A DNA stretch of 12,166 nt from NCBI GenBank assembly GCA_964353405.1, contig CAYGWJ010000225.1, positions 1 to 12,166 on the forward strand. The letters run 5' to 3'. The position numbers and the translations under genes were made by a program. The notes under the pieces were generated by a model. The model saw only the letters and a program-made list of their open reading frames with translations, ran no database searches and was not told the origin of the DNA. Positions 1-5,539 of this stretch are shown here, piece by piece. How positions within the stretch are numbered: position 1 is the first letter of the stretch; every line of letters begins with the position of its first letter. The stretch is from JBGLNJ01 sp964353405. Its GTDB lineage: Bacteria; Chloroflexota; Anaerolineae; Fen-1058.

Positions 1-143
1 GTGCGGTGATAGATGTCAATGTAATTCACCCCAACCGCTTCCAGCTTGACGCGCGCCTCGCCGGGGCCAGGCGCGGGCACGGGCACTTCATCCAGGCTCA
101 AAACGTCCACACCGCCGAATTGATGCACTCGAATCGCTTGCAT
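1..143 (-). CDS. NADPH:quinone oxidoreductase-like MDR protein (N-terminal part, runs off left edge)
   Basis: Only the first 47 residues are present. They begin MQAIRVHQFGGVDVL, continue with the acidic/proline stretch EVPVPAPGPGEARVK, and reach VGVNYIDIYHR. This is the N-terminal GroES-like fold of the zinc-independent quinone oxidoreductases (QorA/zeta-crystallin type) of the medium-chain dehydrogenase superfamily. These use NADPH to reduce quinones or other electrophilic carbonyls in the cytoplasm. In this subfamily NYxDxYxR replaces the zinc-ligand region of alcohol dehydrogenases. The start is well supported: AGGAGG lies five bases before the ATG, and a TATAAT box sits about 50 bases further upstream. 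The NADPH-binding Rossmann domain is outside the window, so cofactor choice cannot be read. Another zinc-free MDR enzyme is possible. Confidence 0.85.
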   Translation of the reverse strand, partial: MQAIRVHQFGGVDVLSLDEVPVPAPGPGEARVKLEAVGVNYIDIYHR

Positions 144-191
144 GTTGACCTCCTTGCTAAAGGTTGTGTGCCGCCTCTATGCGGCGGGATA

Positions 192-197
192 ATTATA
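192..197 (-). promoter_or_regulatory. -10 box upstream of the quinone oxidoreductase gene
   Basis: The minus strand reads TATAAT, a perfect sigma-70-type -10 hexamer, about 49 bases before the ATG at 143. No convincing -35 hexamer lies 16-18 bases upstream. Between this box and the ribosome site is a short hairpin (170-187; two alternative 5-bp stems, GCCGC/GCGGC or CCGCC/GGCGG) that would fall in the 5' leader. Confidence 0.5.
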
Positions 198-253
198 CAA
201 CAAATGATAGTCTGTTTCTTGAGACTCGCATCACGCCGACGGCGCAATACTTG

Positions 254-424
254 CTATGGAGCATCTATTTCAGGGCAAGCGAGATCGGATTGCTGCAAGG
301 ATTTCTTCCGGGGTGGTTTCTTCATGAGAGCGTGATAATCAACTCTCAGGATGGAAATCTCGGCCACAAACTCGGCCAGGATGGCCCAGAGATTGGCAAG
401 CCTAGCCTCCAGTAACGGGAGCAA
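254..424 (-). CDS. 56-aa hypothetical ORF overlapping the upstream gene (possible toxin remnant)
   Basis: A TTG at 422-424 opens a 56-residue frame that overlaps the last 23 bases of the 122-aa gene. GGAG (complement of 432-435) sits six bases before it, inside the upstream coding sequence, an arrangement typical of translational coupling. The product starts MLPLLEARLANLWAILAEF, a likely amphipathic helix, passes through ISILRVDYHAL, and ends in a basic segment (MKKPPRKKS) and a polar tail. I recognise no family. Its position right after a small antitoxin-like protein is where a toxin partner would be expected, but it is short for a toxin, so it may be a truncated remnant. The frame stays open upstream to 535, but that part is antisense-like low-quality sequence. 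It may not be expressed. Confidence 0.3.
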   Translation of the reverse strand: MLPLLEARLANLWAILAEFVAEISILRVDYHALMKKPPRKKSLQQSDLACPEIDAP

Positions 425-770
425 CGGATTTCTCCAGGAGGAGCTTGAGCGAGGCGGCAAGCTGGTGAGCTTCTTCGCGTGTGCGCTGCCAGCCCGCCCA
501 TTCGATATAATCTTCGTGCATTTCCAGGCTGGCATTGTCGGGCAGGCCGTCTTGGCTCAGTTGCATCAAGGCCATCCCATACTTGCGCTCGAACGCCGCG
601 ATTTTGCGTTCGGCCAGGGCAAGGCGACTTTCGGTCTCTGTCAGCAGCAAGGGCGCGCCAAACTCGACTAGTTGCTGCTGGACCTGGGGCGCCAGGTTAG
701 CCAAGAATCCGGTTCGATCTGTTTGGGGAGTCAGGCTAGCCATATCATCAACTCTGCTCATTCGAGCCAT
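402..770 (-). CDS. Small helical protein, antitoxin-like (122 aa)
   Basis: This soluble, mostly helical, charged protein has a core (about residues 25-66) ending AERKIAAFERKYGM, then an acidic segment EMHEDYIEWAGWQRTREEA and a C-terminal helix. The 'ERKYGM ... EDYxEW' layout recalls, from memory, small partner proteins found beside TumE-like or other small toxins in environmental bacteria; this is an inference, not a family assignment. The frame is open back to 857, but the ATG at 768-770 is preferred because a TATAAT box lies at 792-797, inside the longer reading, and residues before 770 look non-coding. The ATG at 741-743 is another option. Its 3' end overlaps a 56-aa ORF by 23 bases. An orphan Phd antitoxin lies directly upstream, also on the minus strand. 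Confidence 0.6.
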   Translation of the reverse strand: MARMSRVDDMASLTPQTDRTGFLANLAPQVQQQLVEFGAPLLLTETESRLALAERKIAAFERKYGMALMQLSQDGLPDNASLEMHEDYIEWAGWQRTREEAHQLAASLKLLLEKSVAPVTGG

Positions 771-791
771 GTCCGTCTTTCGACACCAATT

Positions 792-797
792 ATTATA
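792..797 (-). promoter_or_regulatory. -10 box for the 122-aa gene
   Basis: The minus strand reads TATAAT 21 bases before the ATG at 770. That would give a leader of roughly 15 bases and argues against the longer start at 857. No good -35 hexamer is visible; the upstream sequence is very GC-rich. Confidence 0.45.
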
Positions 798-832
798 CAC
801 GCTTTGCGCCCGGCGCGCGAGGGCGTGACATA

Positions 833-1159
833 CTACTGACCCTCGAACCTCTTGCATAGTGTATCCATCTCGTCGTCCGACAAACCAGCGAACTTGTCAC
901 TGGCGCGTTCCAGCGTCTCGAAACCGGCCTCCCAAGCCGCAGGGGATTCAGCCACGGTCAGCGGCAAAGCCAGCGCACGCCGGCGGCGCTCCTCTCGCTC
1001 CGCCAGCGCGACCAGGCGGCGATAGAGCGCGTGCCCCATGATGACGGCCTTGATCTGCGCGCCTTCTGTAACCAGGAATTCGCGCTCGCCGGAGCGGAGC
1101 GCGGCCAGGATTTCGGGCCAGTGGCCCGGCATGTCGGTGACCGGAATTTTTTCGATCAT
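833..1159 (-). CDS. Phd/YefM-like antitoxin without an adjacent recognisable toxin
   Basis: The N-terminal half has the Phd/YefM layout: a short strand (EKIPVTDM), a helix (WPEILAALRSGE), the strand EFLVTEGAQIKAVIM and the helix HALYRRLVALAER. In this family that half dimerises and binds operator DNA. The C-terminal half is charged and ends in KFAGLSDDEMDTL, the kind of flexible tail that wraps a toxin, often a PIN nuclease. The start is supported by GAGG seven bases before the ATG. The ATG overlaps the TGA of a 54-aa upstream ORF (ATGA). No PIN, RelE or Doc gene is adjacent: downstream is the 122-aa unknown protein after 62 bases. It may therefore be an orphan antitoxin, a free-standing regulator, or part of a pair with an unrecognised toxin. 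Confidence 0.75.
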   Translation of the reverse strand: MIEKIPVTDMPGHWPEILAALRSGEREFLVTEGAQIKAVIMGHALYRRLVALAEREERRRRALALPLTVAESPAAWEAGFETLERASDKFAGLSDDEMDTLCKRFEGQ

Positions 1160-1320
1160 GGTGTTGCCTCACTTGGGCAATGGAAGATTGCGCTGCGCCG
1201 AATCACCAATGGCGCTGCCACAACCTCATCGGCAAGTCTATACCATTCGCCAGATTCCCGCAAGACACTGGCAAGGGATGCAACGTAATTGGCGCGTCTT
1301 GACAAGTGTGCCCCACTCAT
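1156..1320 (-). CDS. 54-aa hypothetical ORF ending in the Phd start codon
   Basis: An ATG at 1318-1320 opens a 54-residue frame whose TGA overlaps the Phd ATG by the ATGA arrangement typical of coupled genes. The reading looks protein-like: MSGAHLSRRANYVASLASV, then LRESGEWYRLADEVVAAP, a helical stretch with a Trp-Tyr pair, and it ends SAIFHCPSEATP. I do not recognise the family. The start is uncertain: the ATG has no clear Shine-Dalgarno, and TTG at 1303-1305 with GGGG five bases upstream is an alternative. The 5' end overlaps the divergent fadD promoter, which is odd if the gene is intact. Many codons end in A or T (CTT, AGA, TCT, GTT), unlike its GC-rich neighbours. It could be the tail of a degraded gene. 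Confidence 0.35.
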   Translation of the reverse strand: MSGAHLSRRANYVASLASVLRESGEWYRLADEVVAAPLVIRRSAIFHCPSEATP

Positions 1321-1328
1321 ACTATACT
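1299..1328 (+). promoter_or_regulatory. Promoter of fadD
   Basis: TTGACA at 1299-1304 and TATACT at 1323-1328 are separated by 18 bases, close to the housekeeping sigma consensus. Transcription would begin near 1335, giving a leader of about 33 bases. The same -10 region reads TATAGT on the minus strand (1321-1326), so a weak divergent promoter toward the antitoxin cluster is conceivable. Confidence 0.75.
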
Positions 1329-1356
1329 TGCCACAGTTGCGCAGCCTTCATTTCAT

Positions 1357-1362
1357 AGGAGG
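1357..1362 (+). promoter_or_regulatory. Ribosome binding site of fadD
   Basis: AGGAGG lies five bases before the ATG at 1368, a full match to the anti-Shine-Dalgarno core. It fixes the fadD start. Confidence 0.85.
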
Positions 1363-1367
1363 ATAAC

Positions 1368-3083
1368 ATGGAGTCCCGGCCGTGGCACAAGACGTATGAC
1401 CCGCAGGTTCCGCACACGCTGGAACCCTACCCCAAGATTCCGCTGTTCGGCTTCCTGGAACAAGCCGCCCGTGACTATCCCAACAACACCGCCCTCATCT
1501 TCAAGCCCCGCGCGATGAAAGGCGCGCTCGACGGGCTGACCAGCGGCAAGATGACCTACCGCACGCTCAACGAGCTGACCGACCGGCTGGCAGGGGCGCT
1601 GGCCAAGCTCGGCGTCAAAAAGGGCGACCGCGTCGTCATCTTTATGCCCAACTCGCCGCAGTTTGTCATCGCCTACTATGGCATCCTGAAAGCCGGCGGA
1701 GTGGTCGTGGCCACCAACCCGCTGTATGCCCCGCGCGAGATGGAGAATCAGTTCAACGACTGCGGCGCGGAGCTGATCCTGACGACGAGCAACTTTTACG
1801 CTCGCGTCAAAGAGGTGCAGCTAAAGACCAAGATTAATAAAGTCGTCGTCTCACACATCCGCGAGTACATGGGCAGATTCCTCAAGACGCTCTTTCCGCT
1901 CAACAAACACTCTGCGGCCGAGCACAAGGCCGACCTCGTGGCGGGCGATGTCTGGATGCAGGACCTCATCGCGCAAAACACGCCTGCCGACCGGCCCAAG
2001 CTCGACATCGGCCCGGACGACCTGGCGCTCCTTCAATACACGGGCGGGACGACGGGCATCGCCAAAGGCGCGGTGGCGCTTCATCGCTGCCTGGTGGCCG
2101 ACACACTTCAGATCAAGGCCTGGGTCCACGACACCCAGATGGGCCAGGAAGTTGTGTTAGCGGCCATCCCCATGTTCCACGTCTATGGGATGGTGGCGGC
2201 GATGAATTTCTGCATGGCAGCGGCCGGCGCGCTGTTGTGCGTGCCCAACCCGCGCGATTTGGTAAACCTGCTGTCGGCCATCAACGTACATCACCCGACC
2301 ATCTTCCCCGGTGTGCCGACGATGTACAACGCCATCAACAACTATCCCGACCTGAGCCAATACAACATCCGTTCGATTCGCGCGTGCATCAGCGGCAGCG
2401 CGCCGCTCATGCCTGAAACGCAGGCCAAGTTCGAAAAGCTGACCGGCGGCAATTTGCGCGAGGGCTACGGGCTATCCGAAGCGCCCACGGCCACGCACTG
2501 CAATCCCCTGTCCGGGCAGAACCGCGTTGGCGCCATCGGGCTGCCGTTCCCCGATGTGGACTGCAAGATCATGAGCCTGGACGAGCCGGACAAGGAATTG
2601 GGCGTCGAAGAGATCGGCGAGCTGGTCATCAAAGGCCCTCAGGTGATGCAGGGCTATTGGAACATGCCCACCGAGACGGCCAACGTTTTGCGCAACGGCT
2701 GGCTGTACACCGGCGACATTGCCAGGATGGATGCCGACGGCTATTTTTACATCGTGGACCGCAAGAAAGACATGGTCATTGCGGGCGGGTTCAACATCTA
2801 TCCTACCAACATTGAAAAAGTCATCAAGGAACACCCGAAGGTGTTGGACGTTGCCGCGGCAGGCATCCCCGACAAGTATCGCGGCGAGACGATCAAGGTA
2901 TGGATCGTGCAAAAGCCCGGCGAGACGCTCACGGAAAAAGAAGTGATGGACTTTTGTCGGAAGAACCTGGCCAAGTTCGAAGTGCCGACGGCCGTCGAGT
3001 TCCGCCAGGAATTGCCCAAGACGATGGTGGGCAAGGTCCTGCGCCGGATGCTGGTGGACGAGGAAAAGAAGAAAGCGCAGTAA
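1368..3083 (+). CDS. fadD: Long-chain fatty-acid-CoA ligase (AMP-forming)
   Basis: The 571-aa product activates fatty acids: ATP plus carboxylate gives an acyl-adenylate, which CoA then attacks to give acyl-CoA, AMP and pyrophosphate. This feeds beta-oxidation or lipid synthesis and occurs in the cytosol or at the inner membrane face. All hallmarks of the ANL adenylating superfamily are present: the phosphate loop YTGGTTGIAKGA (224-235), GYGLSEAPT (366-374), the ATP-ribose Asp in YTGD (447-450), the hinge DRKKDMVIAGGFNIYP (464-479), and the adenylation lysine K556 in PKTMVGKVLRR. Length is normal for FadD and there is no truncation. Chain length cannot be read from sequence; medium- or long-chain is most likely given the FadD-like P-loop. 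The gene stands alone, with its own promoter and a strong ribosome site. Confidence 0.92.
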   Translation: MESRPWHKTYDPQVPHTLEPYPKIPLFGFLEQAARDYPNNTALIFKPRAMKGALDGLTSGKMTYRTLNELTDRLAGALAKLGVKKGDRVVIFMPNSPQFVIAYYGILKAGGVVVATNPLYAPREMENQFNDCGAELILTTSNFYARVKEVQLKTKINKVVVSHIREYMGRFLKTLFPLNKHSAAEHKADLVAGDVWMQDLIAQNTPADRPKLDIGPDDLALLQYTGGTTGIAKGAVALHRCLVADTLQIKAWVHDTQMGQEVVLAAIPMFHVYGMVAAMNFCMAAAGALLCVPNPRDLVNLLSAINVHHPTIFPGVPTMYNAINNYPDLSQYNIRSIRACISGSAPLMPETQAKFEKLTGGNLREGYGLSEAPTATHCNPLSGQNRVGAIGLPFPDVDCKIMSLDEPDKELGVEEIGELVIKGPQVMQGYWNMPTETANVLRNGWLYTGDIARMDADGYFYIVDRKKDMVIAGGFNIYPTNIEKVIKEHPKVLDVAAAGIPDKYRGETIKVWIVQKPGETLTEKEVMDFCRKNLAKFEVPTAVEFRQELPKTMVGKVLRRMLVDEEKKKAQ

Positions 3084-3152
3084 AAGCGACGGGCACGAGG
3101 CCCTACACTACGGGCTTTACAGTTTTACAAATTAATCCGGTAATGATGCAAG

Positions 3153-3206
3153 CCGGAGTGCAGCCTTCAGGCTGCGTATGATAGCAGGCTGAAGCCTGCA
3201 CTCCGG
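3153..3206. repeat. Paired-hairpin palindromic repeat in the fadD/hemerythrin gap
   Basis: Two 23-base arms (3153-3175 and 3184-3206) are inverted copies with two mismatches and an 8-base loop. Each arm also contains its own perfect 7-bp hairpin with a 2-base loop: GCAGCCT/AGGCTGC at 3160-3175 and GCAGGCT/AGCCTGC at 3184-3199. The two mismatches between arms are base-paired to each other inside each arm. It lies between convergent genes and has no T-run on either side, so it is better read as a REP-like intergenic repeat than as a classic terminator. Similar 'GGAGTGC...GCACTCC' palindromes occur in multiple copies in other environmental genomes, from memory. Confidence 0.75.
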
Positions 3207-3236
3207 AGCGACTACCGAATCATTTTGTGGATGTGC

Positions 3237-3281
3237 AAAAAAAGCAGAGCGTGGAGCAAAGATACTGTCGCTCCACGCTCT
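3237..3281 (-). terminator. Rho-independent terminator of the hemerythrin-like gene
   Basis: On the minus strand, starting 18 bases after the stop codon, there is a perfect 12-bp stem (3246-3257 pairs with 3270-3281, core GAGCGTGGAG) with a 12-base loop. It is followed by GC and then seven T residues (A-run at 3237-3243 on the plus strand). A third copy of the CTCCACGCTC arm at 3285-3294 could form a competing stem with 3247-3256. The hairpin probably acts only for the minus strand, since no T-run follows it on the plus strand. Confidence 0.75.
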
Positions 3282-3299
3282 ACTCTCCACGCTCCACAG

Positions 3300-3857
3300 C
3301 TACCAGGCTGCGACGACGCGCTCCAACTCGTCGAGCATGTGGTGATAGCGCTCGTGCTCGCCGGGGCCGGTCTTGTCGCGCTCGATGGCCTCGAATTCCT
3401 CAGAGAGCTGCGCCTGCTCCTCTTCAGATAGCACCCGGTCGGCCATCGGGAACAGAATACCGTCTTCTTTGGCAATGTGCTGGCGCAGGAGGCCCACATA
3501 GCTTCGCCCGCTCTGAACCAGTCCCGCTGCGGCCAATGGGTCCCCCTGCGAGTAGCGCCGGGCAGCTTCGTCTATCGCGCGCACATAGGTGCGTCCCATT
3601 TCGTGCTCGGCCAGCATCACGCCGATCGGCCCGCCCTCATGCGGGATGCCGCGTTGCTCAAGCGCAGGGAACAATTTGGATTCCTCCTTGGCATGATGAC
3701 AGCCATCTGTAAAACCTCGGAAGAAATCCACCGCATTCAGATACAGGTCGGCCGGCACGTCACCCCCCGCCGCCAGCCGGCTGCTCGCCGCTTCTACAAT
3801 CGCCAGCATTCGCTCTACGCCACGATGCTCATCCCTCAAAACATCCGTCGCCGACAT
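3300..3857 (-). CDS. Hemerythrin-like HHE domain protein
   Basis: The 185-aa cytosolic four-helix protein is probably a non-heme di-iron protein that binds oxygen or senses oxidants or nitric oxide. The usual ligand pattern is visible: H11 in RDEHRGVER, H54/H55 and E58/E59 in CHHAKEESKLFPAL, H85 in MLAEHEMGR, and H127 with E131 in LRQHIAKEDGILFP. The helix-loop spacing and the paired KEESxLFP/KEDGxLFP motifs match the Pfam hemerythrin family. About 45 C-terminal residues extend beyond the HHE core as a charged helix ending in RVVAAW, which may be a partner surface. The start is firm: AGGAGG lies five bases before the ATG, identical in 14 bases to the start region of the quinone oxidoreductase. 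It is transcribed alone toward fadD and ends at a clear terminator. No obvious promoter was found. Confidence 0.85.
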   Translation of the reverse strand: MSATDVLRDEHRGVERMLAIVEAASSRLAAGGDVPADLYLNAVDFFRGFTDGCHHAKEESKLFPALEQRGIPHEGGPIGVMLAEHEMGRTYVRAIDEAARRYSQGDPLAAAGLVQSGRSYVGLLRQHIAKEDGILFPMADRVLSEEEQAQLSEEFEAIERDKTGPGEHERYHHMLDELERVVAAW

Positions 3858-3946
3858 GTTGACCTCCTCTTGTCTCGACTTGCCTCTTACGCTTTACAGC
3901 ATAACTCACATCCTCTCTGTTGCCGATGACTTTAGTCACACACAGC

Positions 3947-3982
3947 AAAACCCCCGCAAGATTGCGCGCAATCTTGCGGGGG
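3947..3982 (-). terminator. Terminator of the SDR/lipoprotein transcript (perfect 32-bp palindrome)
   Basis: Positions 3951-3982 form a perfect self-complementary sequence: 16-base arms, practically a 14-bp stem with a GCGC loop, flanked by C5/G5 runs. On the minus strand it lies 30 bases after the lipoprotein stop and is followed directly by TTTT (3947-3950) and then GCTGTG. The stem is much longer than needed and the T-run is short. It also sits just upstream of the hemerythrin gene and so insulates it. Confidence 0.7.
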
Positions 3983-4012
3983 AGCACTTGCGGTTCGTTA
4001 GCAGTGAGCTCA

Positions 4013-4750
4013 TCAATCGTCTATGGTCAACTCGGCCGTCGCGCGGTACGGCACCTGGTTGTATTTGATGAATACTTCAATGCGAACCGTAGATCCAGCC
4101 GGGAGCCCGTAGGTATTTTGTGTGCAATACGCCACACCGTCCACCCACGTGTCGCTCACGCAATCCACAATGCGCCCGCCTTTAAAGTGCCAGCGAGCGA
4201 CCATGCCCTCGCCGGACACAGGGCGTCCATTGACGAGCAAGCGTCCGTAGACCGTCACATCCACGCCAGGCTGCGGATCCGTATTGCTCACCCAGGCCGT
4301 GACCAGAATCGGGGAGACCGTCGGCGCAGGCGTTGGCGTGGGCGCGCGAGTTGACGTCGGACCGGGGATGAAGGTGGGCGAAGGCAACACAGGCGCGCGG
4401 GTCGCCGCTGCGCCAGGGACAATGGCAGGCGAAGGCAGCGCAGGCGCGCGAGTTGACGTGAAAGTGACCAAGGGCGTGGGCGTGACGGGCACGATCAATG
4501 CCGTCGGCGAGGGCAACGGCGTCGGCGTGTCCGCTGGCGTCGGCGTGTCCGCTGGCGTCGAGGTAGCCGTTGGAAGCGCAATCACCTGGCCCGACGTGAC
4601 CGTGGCGAGCGGGCTGACGAGCTGCGTCGGCGTGATGAAGGGAATGGCCGAAGCAGGCGGGACCGGGTTGGGCTTTGGGGTTACAGCACATGCGGCGAGC
4701 AGCACGCCGAGCAGGATCAGGGCAGCCCGACGGAAAATCGGCAGCTTCAT
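4013..4750 (-). CDS. Secreted lipoprotein with Pro/Thr-rich linker and C-terminal Ig-like domain
   Basis: The 245-aa product begins MKLPIFRRAALILLGVLLAAC, a clear type II signal peptide; C21 of LLAAC would be lipidated, anchoring the protein outside the membrane. Residues 22 to about 145 are a Pro/Thr/Ala/Ser-rich linker with tandem repeats, presumably extended and wall-spanning. Residues about 147-245 form a compact beta domain (VTAWVSNTDPQPGVDVTVYG ... VARWHF ... ELTID) resembling bacterial Ig-like domains, with C197 and C209 likely forming a disulfide. The frame stays open upstream to 4822, but the ATG at 4748-4750 is preferred because the signal peptide starts there and it overlaps the SDR stop (ATGA, 4747-4750). 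That implies translational coupling with the SDR. Its ligand or role is unknown. Confidence 0.8.
   Translation of the reverse strand: MKLPIFRRAALILLGVLLAACAVTPKPNPVPPASAIPFITPTQLVSPLATVTSGQVIALPTATSTPADTPTPADTPTPLPSPTALIVPVTPTPLVTFTSTRAPALPSPAIVPGAAATRAPVLPSPTFIPGPTSTRAPTPTPAPTVSPILVTAWVSNTDPQPGVDVTVYGRLLVNGRPVSGEGMVARWHFKGGRIVDCVSDTWVDGVAYCTQNTYGLPAGSTVRIEVFIKYNQVPYRATAELTIDD
4358..4459 (-). repeat. Two tandem 51-bp units in the lipoprotein linker
   Basis: In the linker the 17-residue unit TSTRAPALPSPAIVPGA (4409-4459) is followed by the diverged unit AATRAPVLPSPTFIPGP (4358-4408), and a third copy begins TSTRAPTPTPAP. Conserved positions are TRAP, LPSP and the PG near the end. Confidence 0.8.
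4521..4556 (-). repeat. Two perfect 18-bp tandem repeats in the lipoprotein linker
   Basis: The plus-strand unit GTCGGCGTGTCCGCTGGC occurs at 4521-4538 and 4539-4556, with a partial third copy after it. On the coding strand this encodes repeated ADTPTP. Identical DNA copies imply recent slippage, so linker length is likely variable between strains. Confidence 0.85.
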
Positions 4751-5529
4751 ACGTCCTGCTTGTACCGGCTCAGCACCGTGTCCGCCAGCCAGGGCATTGC
4801 CTCGGCGATACCCGCCAGCCATCCCCAGCTTGCCGGAATGATGACGCGGCGGCGCGGATGACGAAGCACATCGGCAATGCGATCCGCCACGTAATCCACC
4901 CGCATCACGCCAGGCAGCCGCGTAGCAGCGGGCCGCCCTTTAGCAATCTTTTTGAGGCGAGGCGAAAAGTTGGTGGCGACAAAGCCCGGGCAGAACGCCG
5001 TCACATGGATGCCCCGGCTTTTCACTTCACGGCGCAGCGAATCCGAGAAAATGATGACGGCGGCCTTGGTGGCCGCATACACGCTGGAAGCCGGCAAACC
5101 GACCAGCCCAGCGAGGGAGGCGATATTGACAATGTGCCCCGAGTTTTGCCACAGCATCGCGGGAAGAACCGCCTGCGCGCACTCGATGACGGCGATGAGA
5201 TTTACACTCACCTGGTCACGTAACTCGACTGGGTCGAGATTGACCACGCGCCGCGAGTAGCCCAGCCCGGCGTTGTTCACTAACACGTCCACGCGGCCCC
5301 ATAGAGTCAGCGTCGCCGCGACCATGTGGTGAATCGCGGCGCCGTCGCGCACGTCCGTTGGCACGGCGAGCGCCTGCCCGCCCGCCGCTTGAATCTCACG
5401 GGCGACTCGCTCCAGCTCGTCCTGGCGGCGCGCGGCCAGCGTCACGCACAGCCCATCACGCGCCAGACGTTTGGCCGTAGCCTCACCAATGCCGGAGGAT
5501 GCGCCGGTGATGATTGCGACTTTGTTCAA
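4747..5529 (-). CDS. Short-chain dehydrogenase/reductase (classical SDR)
   Basis: This 260-aa NAD(P)-dependent oxidoreductase has all classical SDR marks: cofactor loop TGASSGIG (8-15), NNAG (85-88), catalytic tetrad N110, S138, Y151 and K155 (YAATK), and PG at 181-182. ARR at 33-35 after the second strand suggests NADP(H). The C-terminal segment 225-260 (HPRRRVIIPASWGWLAGIAE) resembles the tail of SDRs that contact membranes or lipids, but the substrate cannot be read. The start is a TTG at 5527-5529: GAGG lies eight bases before it, overlapping the stop of the PIN gene, and no in-frame ATG or GTG exists closer. The gene follows the PIN toxin by 10 bases and overlaps the lipoprotein start by 4, so all four likely share one transcript. 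Confidence 0.88.
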   Translation of the reverse strand: MNKVAIITGASSGIGEATAKRLARDGLCVTLAARRQDELERVAREIQAAGGQALAVPTDVRDGAAIHHMVAATLTLWGRVDVLVNNAGLGYSRRVVNLDPVELRDQVSVNLIAVIECAQAVLPAMLWQNSGHIVNIASLAGLVGLPASSVYAATKAAVIIFSDSLRREVKSRGIHVTAFCPGFVATNFSPRLKKIAKGRPAATRLPGVMRVDYVADRIADVLRHPRRRVIIPASWGWLAGIAEAMPWLADTVLSRYKQDV

Positions 5530-5539
5530 CCGTACCGCC

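Noticed and set aside
402..857. Longer 151-aa reading of the antitoxin-like gene starting inside the Phd gene
   Set aside because: The added 29 residues cover a TATAAT box at 792-797 and look non-coding; the start at 770 fits better.
2472..2912. Minus-strand 146-aa ORF
   Set aside because: It is antisense to the adenylation motifs of fadD.
3088..3125. Possible fadD terminator (GGGC/GCCC short stems followed by scattered T)
   Set aside because: Stems are only four base pairs and the T residues are interrupted; not convincing.
3927..3938. Small inverted repeat TGACT-TT-AGTCA upstream of the hemerythrin gene
   Set aside because: Five-base arms are expected by chance; it is not placed at a recognisable promoter.
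4284..4841. Plus-strand 185-aa ORF rich in Gly and Val
   Set aside because: It is antisense to the Pro/Thr-rich linker of the lipoprotein; the Gly/Val repeats are a mirror of Pro/Thr codons.
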